A stretch of 64,000 bases of DNA from Lachnospiraceae bacterium (GTDB taxonomy: Bacteria > Bacillota > Clostridia > Lachnospirales > Lachnospiraceae): NCBI GenBank assembly GCA_910574195.1, contig CAJTBF010000008.1, positions 1 to 64,000 on the forward strand. Direction: 5' to 3'. A program made the position numbers and the translations under genes. Below, piece after piece: positions 17,747 to 26,622 of the stretch (positions within the stretch are counted from its first letter, which is position 1; the number at the start of each line of letters is the position of its first letter). The notes under the pieces are model-generated. The model saw only the letters and a program-made list of their open reading frames with translations, ran no database searches and had not been told where the DNA came from.

Positions 17747-18208
17747 TTACAACATCCATCGCCCGCTCCGCCTCAGCTCCACAATAAACTCCATCGTCCC
17801 CTCTTCCAACTGTCTCTTTTCTGCCTCTGAAAATCCATGTCTGGCATAAAAACGTCTCGCATCCGTATTTTTTTCCAACACCCACAAATGATCGCAATGA
17901 TTTTTTTCTATTGAAAAATCAAGCAGCGCACTACCGATCCCCTGATTTGCAAAAAAGGAATCCACATAGAGTTCTACGATTTGTGTACCGTCTATATGGA
18001 CAAAACCTTTGACAAACGTATCGTCATAAACCCAGATACCGTCCAATCGTTCCGGATTCTCAATATATTCCTTCGCCAGAGGATAGACCTGTATTTCCCC
18101 GAAGGATATCCGGTCGTTCTGAAAAATTTTTCTGTAATTGATTCGCTTGGTGAATACAGAGATCTCCGCGATTCTTGACGAATCTTCTGTTGTTGCTTTT
18201 CGGATCAT
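17747..18208 (-). CDS. GNAT-family N-acetyltransferase
   Basis: 153 aa. The acetyl-CoA binding signature NQGIGSALLDFSIE and the C-terminal FYARHGFSEAEKR motif identify the GNAT fold; EDSSRIAEI at the N-terminus is typical as well. It would move an acetyl group from acetyl-CoA to an amine. The substrate cannot be told. Single gene, with repeat-rich DNA on both sides. Confidence 0.85.
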   Translation of the reverse strand: MIRKATTEDSSRIAEISVFTKRINYRKIFQNDRISFGEIQVYPLAKEYIENPERLDGIWVYDDTFVKGFVHIDGTQIVELYVDSFFANQGIGSALLDFSIEKNHCDHLWVLEKNTDARRFYARHGFSEAEKRQLEEGTMEFIVELRRSGRWML

Positions 18209-18350
18209 TGTTGTTCTCCTATTCTGATCTCAACATCCTGTTATATAAATACGATTCTAAAAAATGTATCCTTCCCCCTATATACTATCACTTAAGTATC
18301 CTTTTTTCTATACCTATCGGAATACGCCTTACATTTTTTGCAGAAAAATA

Positions 18351-18485
18351 GTCAGGACAGAAATACTTACCCTAAAGAACCTCTCAAAAAACGTCAGCGC
18401 TTAACGAGGTCTTTTCGAATTTAGCGTCTGTTACGTTTTTTGCGAAGCGAAAGCGGGGGAGGTGGGCAAGTATTTCTTCCCTGAC
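18351..18485. repeat. 135-bp inverted-repeat element (MITE-like)
   Basis: Arms 18351-18372 and 18464-18485 pair at 20 of 22 positions (start GTCAGG, end CCTGAC). A second inner pairing joins the AAAAAACG block near 18386 with CGTTTTTT near 18434. The whole stretch could fold as one long hairpin. No coding content. The intergenic span 18209-18669 holds only this element and the repeats at 18501-18558, besides the TetR start region. Confidence 0.5.
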
Positions 18486-18500
18486 GGACGATTGCTTTTT

Positions 18501-18558
18501 GTCCAATAAGGTATACTTATTGGACTACTAATGTCCAATAAGGTATACCTTAACGGAC
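18501..18558. repeat. Duplicated GTCCAATAAGGTATA palindromic motif
   Basis: GTCCAATAAGGTATA occurs at 18501 and 18533. The first copy continues into CTTATTGGAC, making a 10-bp stem with a 5-nt loop. The second continues into CCTTAACGGAC, a weaker dyad, and is followed by GGACGGACGC. The TATACCTTA-CGGAC part resembles the dispersed 75-bp repeat at 36460. It lies about 110-170 bases upstream of the tetR gene, so an operator role is also possible. Confidence 0.45.
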
Positions 18559-18669
18559 GGACGCTCCTTTATTCAAAGTAAAATGTAAGATCCATGCAAA
18601 AATACCCTTCCCAAAATCGGTCAATTGCTTTACAATAAATTTGACCAAATCGGCCCATGGAGGAATACA

Positions 18670-19365
18670 ATGAACGAAAAGTTTTTTTCCTTACCTGTTC
18701 AAAAGCAGCAGGCAATCCTAAATGCCGGATATCGGGTATTTTCACAGAATTCCTATAAGAACAGCCCCATGCGTGAAATTGCAGAGACTGCCGGAATTAG
18801 TAAGTCCTTATTGTTTCACTATTTTCATAATAAAAAAGATCTCTATTTATTTCTATGGGATAAATGTGCGGAAACCACCATCGAATTTTTAACCAAATAT
18901 GACTGTTATGGGCAAAAGGATCTTTTTGAAAGCATGGAACGCGGGATGAAAGCGAAAATGGAATTGATTCGTCTGTATCCGGACATGGGGAATTTCACCA
19001 TCAAAGCTTTTTATGAAAAAGATGAGGAAATCTGTGCGGCGGTACAGGAAAGTTATCATAAATATTTTAATCTGAAAGCAGATCAGGCACGGTTGAATCT
19101 GGATCCCGGACAATTTATTCCCGGTCTGGATATCCCTATGATGTATCGGGAGATGTACTGGGCGTCCGAAGGATACCTCTGGGAAATGGTACAGAGAGGA
19201 CATATAGACGTCGCCCAAATGGAGAAAGATTTCACCGAACTTATCACGTTCTGGAAAAGGATCTATCTTCGGAAGGAGGAAAAACATGGAAGCAATAAAA
19301 ACCACCAGTCTGACAAAGTATTACGGGAAAGCCAGAGGGATTATGGCGCTGAATCTGACCATTGA
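18670..19365 (+). CDS. TetR-family regulator of the adjacent ABC transporter
   Basis: 231 aa from the ATG at 18670 behind GGAGGAATACA. The N-terminal TetR helix-turn-helix is clear (QAILNAGYRVFSQNSYKNSPMREIAETAGISKSLLFHYFHNKKDLYLFLW). The C-terminal ligand domain is variable. The gene overlaps the ATPase gene by 80 bases in another frame, so the last 26 residues are encoded over the next gene's start. This suggests tight translational coupling. It probably controls its own operon in answer to a substrate of the transporter. Confidence 0.88.
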   Translation: MNEKFFSLPVQKQQAILNAGYRVFSQNSYKNSPMREIAETAGISKSLLFHYFHNKKDLYLFLWDKCAETTIEFLTKYDCYGQKDLFESMERGMKAKMELIRLYPDMGNFTIKAFYEKDEEICAAVQESYHKYFNLKADQARLNLDPGQFIPGLDIPMMYREMYWASEGYLWEMVQRGHIDVAQMEKDFTELITFWKRIYLRKEEKHGSNKNHQSDKVLRESQRDYGAESDH

Positions 19366-20167
19366 CAAAGGCGAATTCTTCGGGTTTATCGGACCAAACG
19401 GCGCTGGAAAATCCACCACCATCCGCCTGCTTCTGGGACTGATTTCGCCGACATCCGGCAATGCGCAGATCCTGGGAAACGATATCCAGAAAGAAAAGCA
19501 GACCATTTTGCAACACGTCGGCTACCTTCCTTCCGAGGCCGCCTTTTATCCGGGTATGAAGGTAAAGGAAGTCCTGTCCTTATCCGCTGCGCTGCGAAAG
19601 AAAAATTGTACAAAAGAAGCACAAAAACTCTGTGAACGTTTGGAGTTGGACCCCTCCCGTAAAGTGGACGAGCTCTCCTTTGGCAATCGAAAAAAAGTGT
19701 CCATCGTCTGTGCTCTGCAAAGCACCCCCAGCCTGCTGATTCTGGATGAACCGACCGGAGGACTGGATCCCCTCATGCAGCGGGAATTTTTTGAAATATT
19801 AAAAGAACAAAACCAGCAGGGCGCCACCATCTTTCTGTCCAGCCATGTACTGTCTGAGATTCAACGCAACTGTACCCGGGCAGCCATCATCCGGGAGGGA
19901 AGCATCATTGCCTGCGACAGTGTGGATACGCTGGCCAAAACCAATGCCAAACGAATTACGGTACACGGCCACGTAAATCTGGAGGGCCTGGAGGGCGTCC
20001 GGGACAGAATCCATGCGAACGGAACCATCCGTTTCCTATACAGCGGCAACTGGAACCGTCTGCTCCAGACACTTTCCGCCGGATCCATCTCCGATTTAAC
20101 CATCTCCGAACCGGATCTGGAAGAAATCTTTTTACACTACTATGAAAGGGCTGGTGATCCGGTATGA
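19286..20167 (+). CDS. ABC transporter ATPase
   Basis: 293 aa. Walker A GPNGAGKST, Walker B LLILDEPTGGLDP, and the H-loop SSHVLSEI are intact. The signature motif is the divergent LSFGNRKKV often seen in ABC-2 type exporters. Strong GGAAGGAGG site. The stop overlaps the permease start as ATGA. With the permease it forms a small export or multidrug-type system under the TetR protein. Confidence 0.9.
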   Translation: MEAIKTTSLTKYYGKARGIMALNLTIDKGEFFGFIGPNGAGKSTTIRLLLGLISPTSGNAQILGNDIQKEKQTILQHVGYLPSEAAFYPGMKVKEVLSLSAALRKKNCTKEAQKLCERLELDPSRKVDELSFGNRKKVSIVCALQSTPSLLILDEPTGGLDPLMQREFFEILKEQNQQGATIFLSSHVLSEIQRNCTRAAIIREGSIIACDSVDTLAKTNAKRITVHGHVNLEGLEGVRDRIHANGTIRFLYSGNWNRLLQTLSAGSISDLTISEPDLEEIFLHYYERAGDPV

Positions 20168-20952
20168 CAATCATAAAACATGAACTGAGACAGGGGAAAG
20201 TCTCTTTCCTGATCTGGACGGGCGCCATTGGTTTTCTGTTGGCGGTCTGCGTATTTTTGTTTCCAGAAATGAAAAACGAGATGGAGCGTGTCAATGATTT
20301 GTTCTCCTCCATGGGCTCCTTCACTGCGGCCTTCGGCATGGACCAGGTAAACTTTGGTACCCTGATCGGATATTATGCCGTGGAATGCGGCAATGTATTG
20401 GGCCTTGGCGGCGCTTTCTATGCAGCGCTTGTCGCCGTCAATACGTTAAGTAAAGAAGAACGGGAACGCACCGCAGAATTTCTGTTCACCCACCCCGTCA
20501 GCCGTATCCGTGTTCTTACAGAAAAAGGGCTGGCAGTCCTGATACAGATCACCGCAATGAACCTGATTATTTGTGTACTTTCCGTCGGTTCCATGACTGT
20601 TATCGGAGAAGAAATCCCATGGAAGGAGCTTTCCCTCCTGCATCTTGCGTATTACCTGTTGCAAATCGAACTGGCGGGGATCTGTTTTGGAATTTCCGCC
20701 TTCATAAAAAAAGGCAGCGCAGGAATCGGTCTGGGAATCGCCGCACTGCTGTACTTTCTGAATCTGATTGCAAATATAACGGAAACGGCAGATTTCCTGA
20801 AATATATCACCCCGTTTGCATACTGCGAAGGTGCCGACATCGTAGCCGACGGTAGTCTGGATGGGACCAGAATTCTCATTGGTATGGCAGTCGCCCTGCT
20901 TGGAGTCGGCGGCGCCTATCTGCAATATAACAGGAAGGATCTTCACGGATAA
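20164..20952 (+). CDS. ABC-2 type transporter permease
   Basis: 262 aa with about six hydrophobic segments, the first at residues 14-36 and the last at 236-253 before a short basic tail. The pattern VAVNTLSKEERERTAEFLFTHPVSRIRVLTEK is typical of ABC-2/NosY-like permeases. It is translationally coupled (ATGA) to the ATPase. The substrate is unknown. Confidence 0.85.
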   Translation: MTIIKHELRQGKVSFLIWTGAIGFLLAVCVFLFPEMKNEMERVNDLFSSMGSFTAAFGMDQVNFGTLIGYYAVECGNVLGLGGAFYAALVAVNTLSKEERERTAEFLFTHPVSRIRVLTEKGLAVLIQITAMNLIICVLSVGSMTVIGEEIPWKELSLLHLAYYLLQIELAGICFGISAFIKKGSAGIGLGIAALLYFLNLIANITETADFLKYITPFAYCEGADIVADGSLDGTRILIGMAVALLGVGGAYLQYNRKDLHG

Positions 20953-20984
20953 GGCACAGCATTCCTTCTGTTGCCGGATAAAAC

Positions 20985-21050
20985 GGGACCACATCATACA
21001 GAATCGTTCTTCTTTTCAAACCAAAAGACAGATTCTATATGATGTGGCCC
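20985..21050. terminator. Long hairpin between convergent operons
   Basis: About 20 bp of near-perfect pairing (GGGACCACATCATA ... with ATGATGTGGCCC) around a T/A-rich loop. It lies between the exporter operon and the nahK-like gene, which run towards each other. T runs after it are weak on both strands, so it may be a bidirectional terminator or a 3' stabiliser. Confidence 0.5.
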
Positions 21051-21085
21051 ACAAAACCGGTATGTCATTTTCCAATTCGTATACC

Positions 21086-22213
21086 TTACCGAACGCAAAG
21101 CGTCATCTCGTTCTCTACGATCCGGTTCATCTCCGTCCAGTGCTCTTCCATCTCCCGCACCAGTTTGAACTGGGTACGGGCGCGATCCAGGTTCTGTCCT
21201 TTCCTGCAGGTCTTAAAATAGACGTCTCCCTGCAGGTAATCCGCAAGAAACCGCATGCCGCACTCATAGGTCATCATCCTGGCGCCCATAGGAAGCAATT
21301 TCAGTTCCTCTTTTGTCAGGCTGCCGCCGCATCCCTGTATGAACCCTTTGGTATAGATCTGAAAGAGTTCCAAATTCAGGCGCACCTTAGACAAGTCCCG
21401 TTCATCCTCAGCTCCAGTACTGGCTCCAAACCGAATGGAATCCCCAAAATCATAGACTGCCAGCCCCGGCATGGTGGTATCCAGATCAATGACACAGATC
21501 CCTTTCCCCGTTTCACTGTCGATCATAATATTATTAAATTTGGTGTCGTTGTGCGTCACGCGCAGCGGAAGTTCCTTTCTTCGGATGCGCTCGGTAAAAA
21601 AGGAAGTTTCCTCCTTCCGTGACCGCACAAACTCAATTTCCGTCTGTACTTCTTTCGCTCTTCCTTTTTCGTCCTTAGATACCGCTCTTTGAAAATCTGA
21701 AAAACGCTTTTCGGTATCATGAAAGCCTGGAATGGTTTCATGGAGTTTTTCCGCTGGAAAATCTGCCAGCAGACCTTGAAAACGTCCGAAAGCCAATGCA
21801 CTCTGATAGAAGTCCTCCGCCCGTTCCACCGTATCATAGCAAAACGCATCTGTGATGAACACAAAAGACCGCCAGTACGCCTCGTCGGCTCCCTGGTAAT
21901 ATGCCTTTCCCTCCCTTGTCGGAATGAGATTCAACGTCTCCCGGTAGGGATCCCCACCTGCCGTCTTGATCTTTTCATGCAGGTAAGATGTAATATGCAA
22001 AATATTCTCCATCACTTCCACCGGCTTTTGAAACACATGTGTATTGATCCTCTGCAAAATAACCCGGATCAGTCCCATACAGCCGACTGCATACGTCAAA
22101 AGATAGGTATCGTTGATATGCCCGTTTCCATATGGCACGATTTTCTGCAGTATGCCTTCATACTGAAAATGAGAGGCAACCTCTCTGATCATTGCTTCCT
22201 CTGCATTTCTCAT
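21086..22213 (-). CDS. nahK: N-acetylhexosamine 1-kinase-like phosphotransferase (NahK)
   Basis: 375 aa, APH/choline-kinase fold. The catalytic loop THNDTKFNNIMID and metal site CVIDLDTTMPG are intact, as are DFGDSIRFGA and the N-terminal GNGHINDTY glycine loop seen in NahK. The ATG at 22213 overlaps the GH112 stop as ATGA and has AGGA upstream; a GTG four codons earlier is an alternative. In bifidobacteria NahK phosphorylates GlcNAc or GalNAc at C1 after GH112 releases them. The direct coupling here supports the same job. Confidence 0.8.
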   Translation of the reverse strand: MRNAEEAMIREVASHFQYEGILQKIVPYGNGHINDTYLLTYAVGCMGLIRVILQRINTHVFQKPVEVMENILHITSYLHEKIKTAGGDPYRETLNLIPTREGKAYYQGADEAYWRSFVFITDAFCYDTVERAEDFYQSALAFGRFQGLLADFPAEKLHETIPGFHDTEKRFSDFQRAVSKDEKGRAKEVQTEIEFVRSRKEETSFFTERIRRKELPLRVTHNDTKFNNIMIDSETGKGICVIDLDTTMPGLAVYDFGDSIRFGASTGAEDERDLSKVRLNLELFQIYTKGFIQGCGGSLTKEELKLLPMGARMMTYECGMRFLADYLQGDVYFKTCRKGQNLDRARTQFKLVREMEEHWTEMNRIVENEMTLCVR

Positions 22214-24396
22214 GGTTCCTGACACCCCATTTCATACCATACAATTTCATTCTCCTTTAAATGAAGTGAAAAAGAACTCCCATCGCCGCGATATACCACC
22301 GTATCCTGTGGCTTATATGTATTATTTACCACACAATATTTTCTGTTTTTTGGATAAGCATGCACTTCCACGTTAAAATTAGAACTGAACCAACACGTGA
22401 GCTGCTCTTCGCTCCCACTGCTCCAAAGAATACTCCGGTATAAAATCCGGCTGTTCTCAAAGCTGTAAGGCAAACCGCTGATATAAACGGAACGGCCGGA
22501 TCCAAAAGTATGTACGGCCATCTGTACTTCCTGTTCCCTCTGTATCAGAATCTGGGTTCCTTCCAGGGCATAGATACTTTTCTTTCCTTCCCCGAAATCC
22601 ACCTCTCCCACCGTATCTGCCAGGATAAAATGCTGCGGATGTTCTTCCCAGTTATATTTATCATAGCCCAGGGTAAATCCGGTCTCCTTCTCCACTCCCA
22701 GCACCCCTGCAAGCTGAAAATAACGTCCCTGATGCTGATGGCCGGAAGGTTCGCCTATTCCGATAAAGCCGCCGCCTTCATAGACGAACTGCCGGAGGGC
22801 CGCTAAAATCTCCGGATCCTCCCAGACTCCCCCGCCCGTGTGCGCCGTATCTCCATCCCCCACATTGAGAATCACATCAAACTCCTTCAAAAGAGCCGGA
22901 TTCTCCCGGATATCCTCAAAAGAAATAAAATCTACGGCAAACGGAGCGCCGGAAAGAGCTTCGATTACGCCGGCATAACTGTAATTCTGCTTCTGGTACA
23001 ATGCATGATGCACCATATGGCAGCCCCAGCTCCGGCTTTTCCCCCAGCTGTTCAGCACGGCGACCCGTTTTACACAATGGGGCGTCGTCCCGCAGATATT
23101 CTCATATAGCTCACGGAACTCCTCGCAGACACTTTCCACATAATCCACAAAATCAGGAAATTCCAACGCCAGTTTCAAATAGCCGCCATACCCGATACGG
23201 TCAATGGGTTTTCGCAAAATAGCCCTTCGGGCCGTAATCCAGTTTTCTTTTGCCTCCTTCACCGGATCTTTGCCTTCACAAAACGTATCCGGGAAAAAGT
23301 AAGGCAAAAATCTTCCTTCCGTATAGCAAACTCCCGGAATGTCGGAAATCAGACGCAACGTACTGCCATTTCCCACACTGCCTACCACCGCGTCCAGTCC
23401 AATATTTACAAACTCCGGCATGAACGGTTCTGTTCCAATCCAGTGATCCCCCAGAAACATCATCGCCTCTTTTCCGTATGTATGGGTAATCTCCACCATC
23501 TCTCTGGCAAGGGCCGCCACCTCCCGGCGCTGAAATGCCTGAAAATCCAGAAATTCTTTGCTGGGAACCCGATATTGATTATTATAGTATCCCTGATCAA
23601 TGATATATTCCGGACGGAACGGATATCCCACTTCCTGTTCAAACTGCTCCAGGATATAAGGACTGACCGATGCGGAATATCCGTACCAGTCCACATATTT
23701 TTCCCGCTTCCACTGGTCAAACAGCAGTGTAAACTGATGGAAAAAAGTGGTATACCGAATGACCTGTACCTCCGGATGCGCCTCACAGAATCTCCGCAGA
23801 CGCTCCATTGTATGACACCGGCTCTTGGGCTGCCTCACATCAAATGTAATCTGATGTTCAAAATCCGTCCAGTCATTGGTCACCGCGTTATACATATGGA
23901 CCGGATCCCATATCAGATAAGCCAGAAAACTAACCGTATATTCGTGGAAAGGAACGGGATGTGAAAGAACGACACATTCTTTTTCCGGCTCATACTCCCA
24001 GTCCTGGGAAGAGAGTGCCTCCCCCGCCGTGCGGTCCACAACCTCCCACCATCGTTTGATATTGTCCCGGGTATTGACCTGAATCAGTTCCCGTGAAATC
24101 CCATCCATAAGTGGAATGCAAAGTGTCGTATCTACCGCCGTGTAAAATCCACTCATAATATAACATTGCTGCACTTCATCCGGATTTTGCCGTGCCCAGG
24201 CATTGTCCTTTCTTGTTGTATAATAGGTGGCATATATTTTTGCACCTGTGTTTGCCAGCGCTTCCGGAAATTCTGTACCGTCACAGTCCCGGATGGCATC
24301 GGCGCCCCATCTTTCCATAATATCTAACGTCTCTGGAATCACATCCAGATTTGTCGGTATTGTCACACGTCCTGTTTTCATTCCCCTTTTTTCCAC
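22210..24396 (-). CDS. lnpA: GH112 1,3-beta-galactosyl-N-acetylhexosamine phosphorylase
   Basis: 728 aa, the full family length with TIM-barrel, glutamine-amidotransferase-like and C-terminal beta domains. Hallmarks include NLDVIPETLDIMERWGADAIRDCDGTEFPE, YYTTRKDNAWARQNPDEVQQCYIMS, FYGGYLKLALEFPDF-like IGYGGYLKL and GHQHQGRYFQLAGVLGV. It would convert lacto-N-biose or galacto-N-biose plus phosphate to galactose 1-phosphate and free HexNAc. GH112 also contains galactosyl-rhamnose phosphorylases, but the kinase next door favours HexNAc substrates. The start is the GTG at 24396 with AAGGAG nine bases upstream, in a 31-bp tandem duplication. Cytoplasmic. Confidence 0.9.
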   Translation of the reverse strand: MEKRGMKTGRVTIPTNLDVIPETLDIMERWGADAIRDCDGTEFPEALANTGAKIYATYYTTRKDNAWARQNPDEVQQCYIMSGFYTAVDTTLCIPLMDGISRELIQVNTRDNIKRWWEVVDRTAGEALSSQDWEYEPEKECVVLSHPVPFHEYTVSFLAYLIWDPVHMYNAVTNDWTDFEHQITFDVRQPKSRCHTMERLRRFCEAHPEVQVIRYTTFFHQFTLLFDQWKREKYVDWYGYSASVSPYILEQFEQEVGYPFRPEYIIDQGYYNNQYRVPSKEFLDFQAFQRREVAALAREMVEITHTYGKEAMMFLGDHWIGTEPFMPEFVNIGLDAVVGSVGNGSTLRLISDIPGVCYTEGRFLPYFFPDTFCEGKDPVKEAKENWITARRAILRKPIDRIGYGGYLKLALEFPDFVDYVESVCEEFRELYENICGTTPHCVKRVAVLNSWGKSRSWGCHMVHHALYQKQNYSYAGVIEALSGAPFAVDFISFEDIRENPALLKEFDVILNVGDGDTAHTGGGVWEDPEILAALRQFVYEGGGFIGIGEPSGHQHQGRYFQLAGVLGVEKETGFTLGYDKYNWEEHPQHFILADTVGEVDFGEGKKSIYALEGTQILIQREQEVQMAVHTFGSGRSVYISGLPYSFENSRILYRSILWSSGSEEQLTCWFSSNFNVEVHAYPKNRKYCVVNNTYKPQDTVVYRGDGSSFSLHLKENEIVWYEMGCQEP

Positions 24397-24454
24397 GTTC
24401 TGCCGCTCCTTCTACCTCTTTTTCCACGTTCTGCCGCTCCTTCTACCTCTTTTT
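24393..24454 (-). repeat. Perfect 31-bp tandem duplication at the GH112 translation start
   Basis: Units 24393-24423 and 24424-24454 are identical. Each carries a copy of AAGGAG, its spacer and a GTG codon, so the transcript has two initiation sites. The upstream GTG (24427) is 31 bases away and hence in a different frame; ribosomes starting there would meet a stop after a few dozen codons. Only the inner GTG makes GH112. Confidence 0.85.
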
Positions 24455-24646
24455 CCATGGTGACGCAAACGCCTGATTATATACGGATAATGCCGTCAGA
24501 AGAAAAACGACGCCCAGAATCATCCACCCCAGACCGGCCAGGCTGCCCGTCATCTTCCAGCCTGCAATCACCAGAAAAAGACCGGCCACAAAAAAAGCAA
24601 CGATCAATACCATCCGTAATGCCCCATGTTCTTTCCAAAATTTCAT
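24443..24646 (-). CDS. Small two-helix membrane protein in the GNB/LNB operon
   Basis: 67 aa. Two hydrophobic segments (about residues 11-29 and 36-54) are joined by a short GWKMTGSLAG loop; the end is basic (SPWKKR). It has no recognisable family. It lies ten bases after the permease and its stop lies inside the duplicated stretch before GH112. Position suggests a role with the importer, or simply a small orphan membrane protein. Confidence 0.6.
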   Translation of the reverse strand: MKFWKEHGALRMVLIVAFFVAGLFLVIAGWKMTGSLAGLGWMILGVVFLLTALSVYNQAFASPWKKR

Positions 24647-24655
24647 TGTCTCACC

Positions 24656-25546
24656 TTATCCTTTCAATCCGCCTACGGTCATCCCCTGTGTCAGTTTTCC
24701 CTGCACACAGATATACAAAATCAATGTGGGAAGCATCACCAGTACAAGCCCTGCATACATTGTTCCATACTGTGCCGCCGACTGCTGTGCCTGCATCAGA
24801 TTCAACAGTCCCACCGGCAATGTTTTCGCTCCGGATGCGGAACTCATCAATGTCATGGAAATGATATACTCATTCCAAAATGACAGGAAGTTGAACAGGA
24901 TGATCGTGATAATCGACGGTTTCGCCATAGGAAAGATAATCTTCCACATGGCTTTTCCGTAACCGGCGCCGTCAATATAAGCCGCTTCCTCGTAATCATG
25001 GGGCAGCGTCGCAAAATAGCCGGACAGAAGATAAATCGTAAAGGGCAATGCAGTCGACGCATACACGATCGCCAGCACCACCAGATTGTTCAGGAGAAAA
25101 CTGGTGCCCAGCACGTTTTTCAGCCACATGTCTCCGTCCCGAAGCAGCAGGAAAATGGGAACTACAATATAGTTTACATTGATAAACAGTCCCGCCATAA
25201 AACACGTATTTAAAAATTTCCGCCCGCGGAACTGAAAACGGGACAGGCAATATGCCGCCGGCAATGCCAACAGCAAAAGCAGAATCAAAGCCAGCGCCGT
25301 CACAAAGACGGAGTTCAGCATATACTCTCCCATCTTTGCCGTATTCCAGGCGTCTACGAAATTCTGCCAGTAGAAACCGGCAGGCAGCGCCCATGGGTTC
25401 CCATAAAATTCACTGTTCTGCTTGACCGATGCCATAAATACCCACGCCACAGGAACAATGATCAGAATGGCCAGCGTAATCAACGCCACGTAAATAAAAA
25501 TCCGATAGAGTGTCTCACCGGAATCGGCATGTTTCCTACTTTTCAT
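24656..25546 (-). CDS. Sugar ABC transporter permease, MalG type (GNB/LNB locus)
   Basis: 296 aa, six membrane helices, EAA loop LPHDYEEAAYIDGAGYGKAMWKIIFPMAKP. It ends QGMTVGGLKG, the usual MalG-type tail. Starts 11 bases after its MalF-type partner. Likely imports galacto-N-biose or lacto-N-biose together with the binding protein at 26765. No ATPase is encoded here. Confidence 0.9.
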   Translation of the reverse strand: MKSRKHADSGETLYRIFIYVALITLAILIIVPVAWVFMASVKQNSEFYGNPWALPAGFYWQNFVDAWNTAKMGEYMLNSVFVTALALILLLLLALPAAYCLSRFQFRGRKFLNTCFMAGLFINVNYIVVPIFLLLRDGDMWLKNVLGTSFLLNNLVVLAIVYASTALPFTIYLLSGYFATLPHDYEEAAYIDGAGYGKAMWKIIFPMAKPSIITIILFNFLSFWNEYIISMTLMSSASGAKTLPVGLLNLMQAQQSAAQYGTMYAGLVLVMLPTLILYICVQGKLTQGMTVGGLKG

Positions 25547-25557
25547 ATTCTTCCTCC

Positions 25558-26442
25558 TTAGAATTCCAATGTCTCACGTTCCGTTACCCGATTGACCAGT
25601 GCAGAGAGCGCAAAGGAAAATAGGAAAATCACAACACCAATGGCCATACTATATCCATACAGGCCGGCATCTTTCTGACTGTACATATAGTTCAACGTTA
25701 CGTCCGAAGCGCCGTTGGGTCCTCCGGAAGTCATTGCTTTGACAAACAAAAATGCCATATTAATCGTTGAAATAATAAAGAAGGTCAGTGTCGTCCGGAT
25801 ATTCGTCCAGATCAGCGGCAGCGTAATCTGGAAAAACTGGGTGATTCTGCCCGCTCCGTCCAGTCCCGCACTCTCATATACACTCACCGGTACGCTGGAC
25901 ATGGAAGCCATGTACATGACCATGTAGTATCCAATCGCCTGCCATATCATGGCGATAATAATACTGACCATGACCAGAGATTCCCCTTTCCACAGAATGG
26001 GATCCTGCATCTTGTGGAAAAGGCCAATGATACTGTTCAGCATCCCGTTCTCCGGTTTATAGATTGCAGAGAAAATACCGGAAATAACAACCACTGACAG
26101 GATATTGGGAATATAAAAGATAATGCGGAAAAAGTTCTGTCCGCGAATCGTTTCACGGGTTAAAATCCCTGCAAAAACCAGGGCGAACGCAAAAGTTATG
26201 ATCGTAACGACAACCACCAGAAGAATCATATTCTGCATGGAACGAATGAACTTTGTATCCTGCAAAAGCATCTGAAAGTTACGAAAGCCCACAAATGTCT
26301 CCTGGGGGGTATAGGCTCCCTTTTCAAAGAAGGACATCCGGAAGACCTGAAAGGTCGGCACAATCATAAAGAGAAAAAAGAAAATTGACGCAGGCGCCAC
26401 ACAGAGGATCAAAAACCTCCTGAAACCTTTATTTTTATTCAT
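25558..26442 (-). CDS. Sugar ABC transporter permease, MalF type (GNB/LNB locus)
   Basis: 294 aa, six membrane helices with the EAA loop YESAGLDGAGRITQFFQITLPLIW. It follows the binding-protein gene across a 322-bp gap filled with hairpin-forming repeats, which probably lower permease expression relative to the binding protein. Confidence 0.9.
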   Translation of the reverse strand: MNKNKGFRRFLILCVAPASIFFFLFMIVPTFQVFRMSFFEKGAYTPQETFVGFRNFQMLLQDTKFIRSMQNMILLVVVVTIITFAFALVFAGILTRETIRGQNFFRIIFYIPNILSVVVISGIFSAIYKPENGMLNSIIGLFHKMQDPILWKGESLVMVSIIIAMIWQAIGYYMVMYMASMSSVPVSVYESAGLDGAGRITQFFQITLPLIWTNIRTTLTFFIISTINMAFLFVKAMTSGGPNGASDVTLNYMYSQKDAGLYGYSMAIGVVIFLFSFALSALVNRVTERETLEF

Positions 26443-26490
26443 GCTTGCCTCTTTTCTGAATTTTCAAAAAATACGGTACTCTTTCTAATA

Positions 26491-26618
26491 CGAAAAACCA
26501 GTCACAGGCTGCTTTTCCGCACACTATGGCATACGGAAACCAGTCACGGGCTGCTTTTCCACATACCATGGAATACGGAAAACCGGTCACAGATTACTTT
26601 TCCGTATACTGACACATA
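26491..26618. repeat. Three tandem 42-43 bp hairpin-forming repeats
   Basis: Units start at 26491, 26534 and 26576, are 42-43 bp and about 75-85% alike. Each contains CGGAAAACC-GTCAC near one end and CTTTTCCG near the other, so each can fold into its own hairpin. There are no unique spacers, so this is not a CRISPR. One related single copy is at 39313-39354. They occupy the gap between the binding-protein and permease genes, which otherwise holds the hairpin at 26623. Confidence 0.7.
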
Positions 26619-26622
26619 CGGA

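Noticed and set aside
26491-26618. Possible CRISPR array (three 42-43 bp repeats)
   Set aside because: Repeats are contiguous with no unique spacers, are only 75-85% alike, and no cas genes are near.
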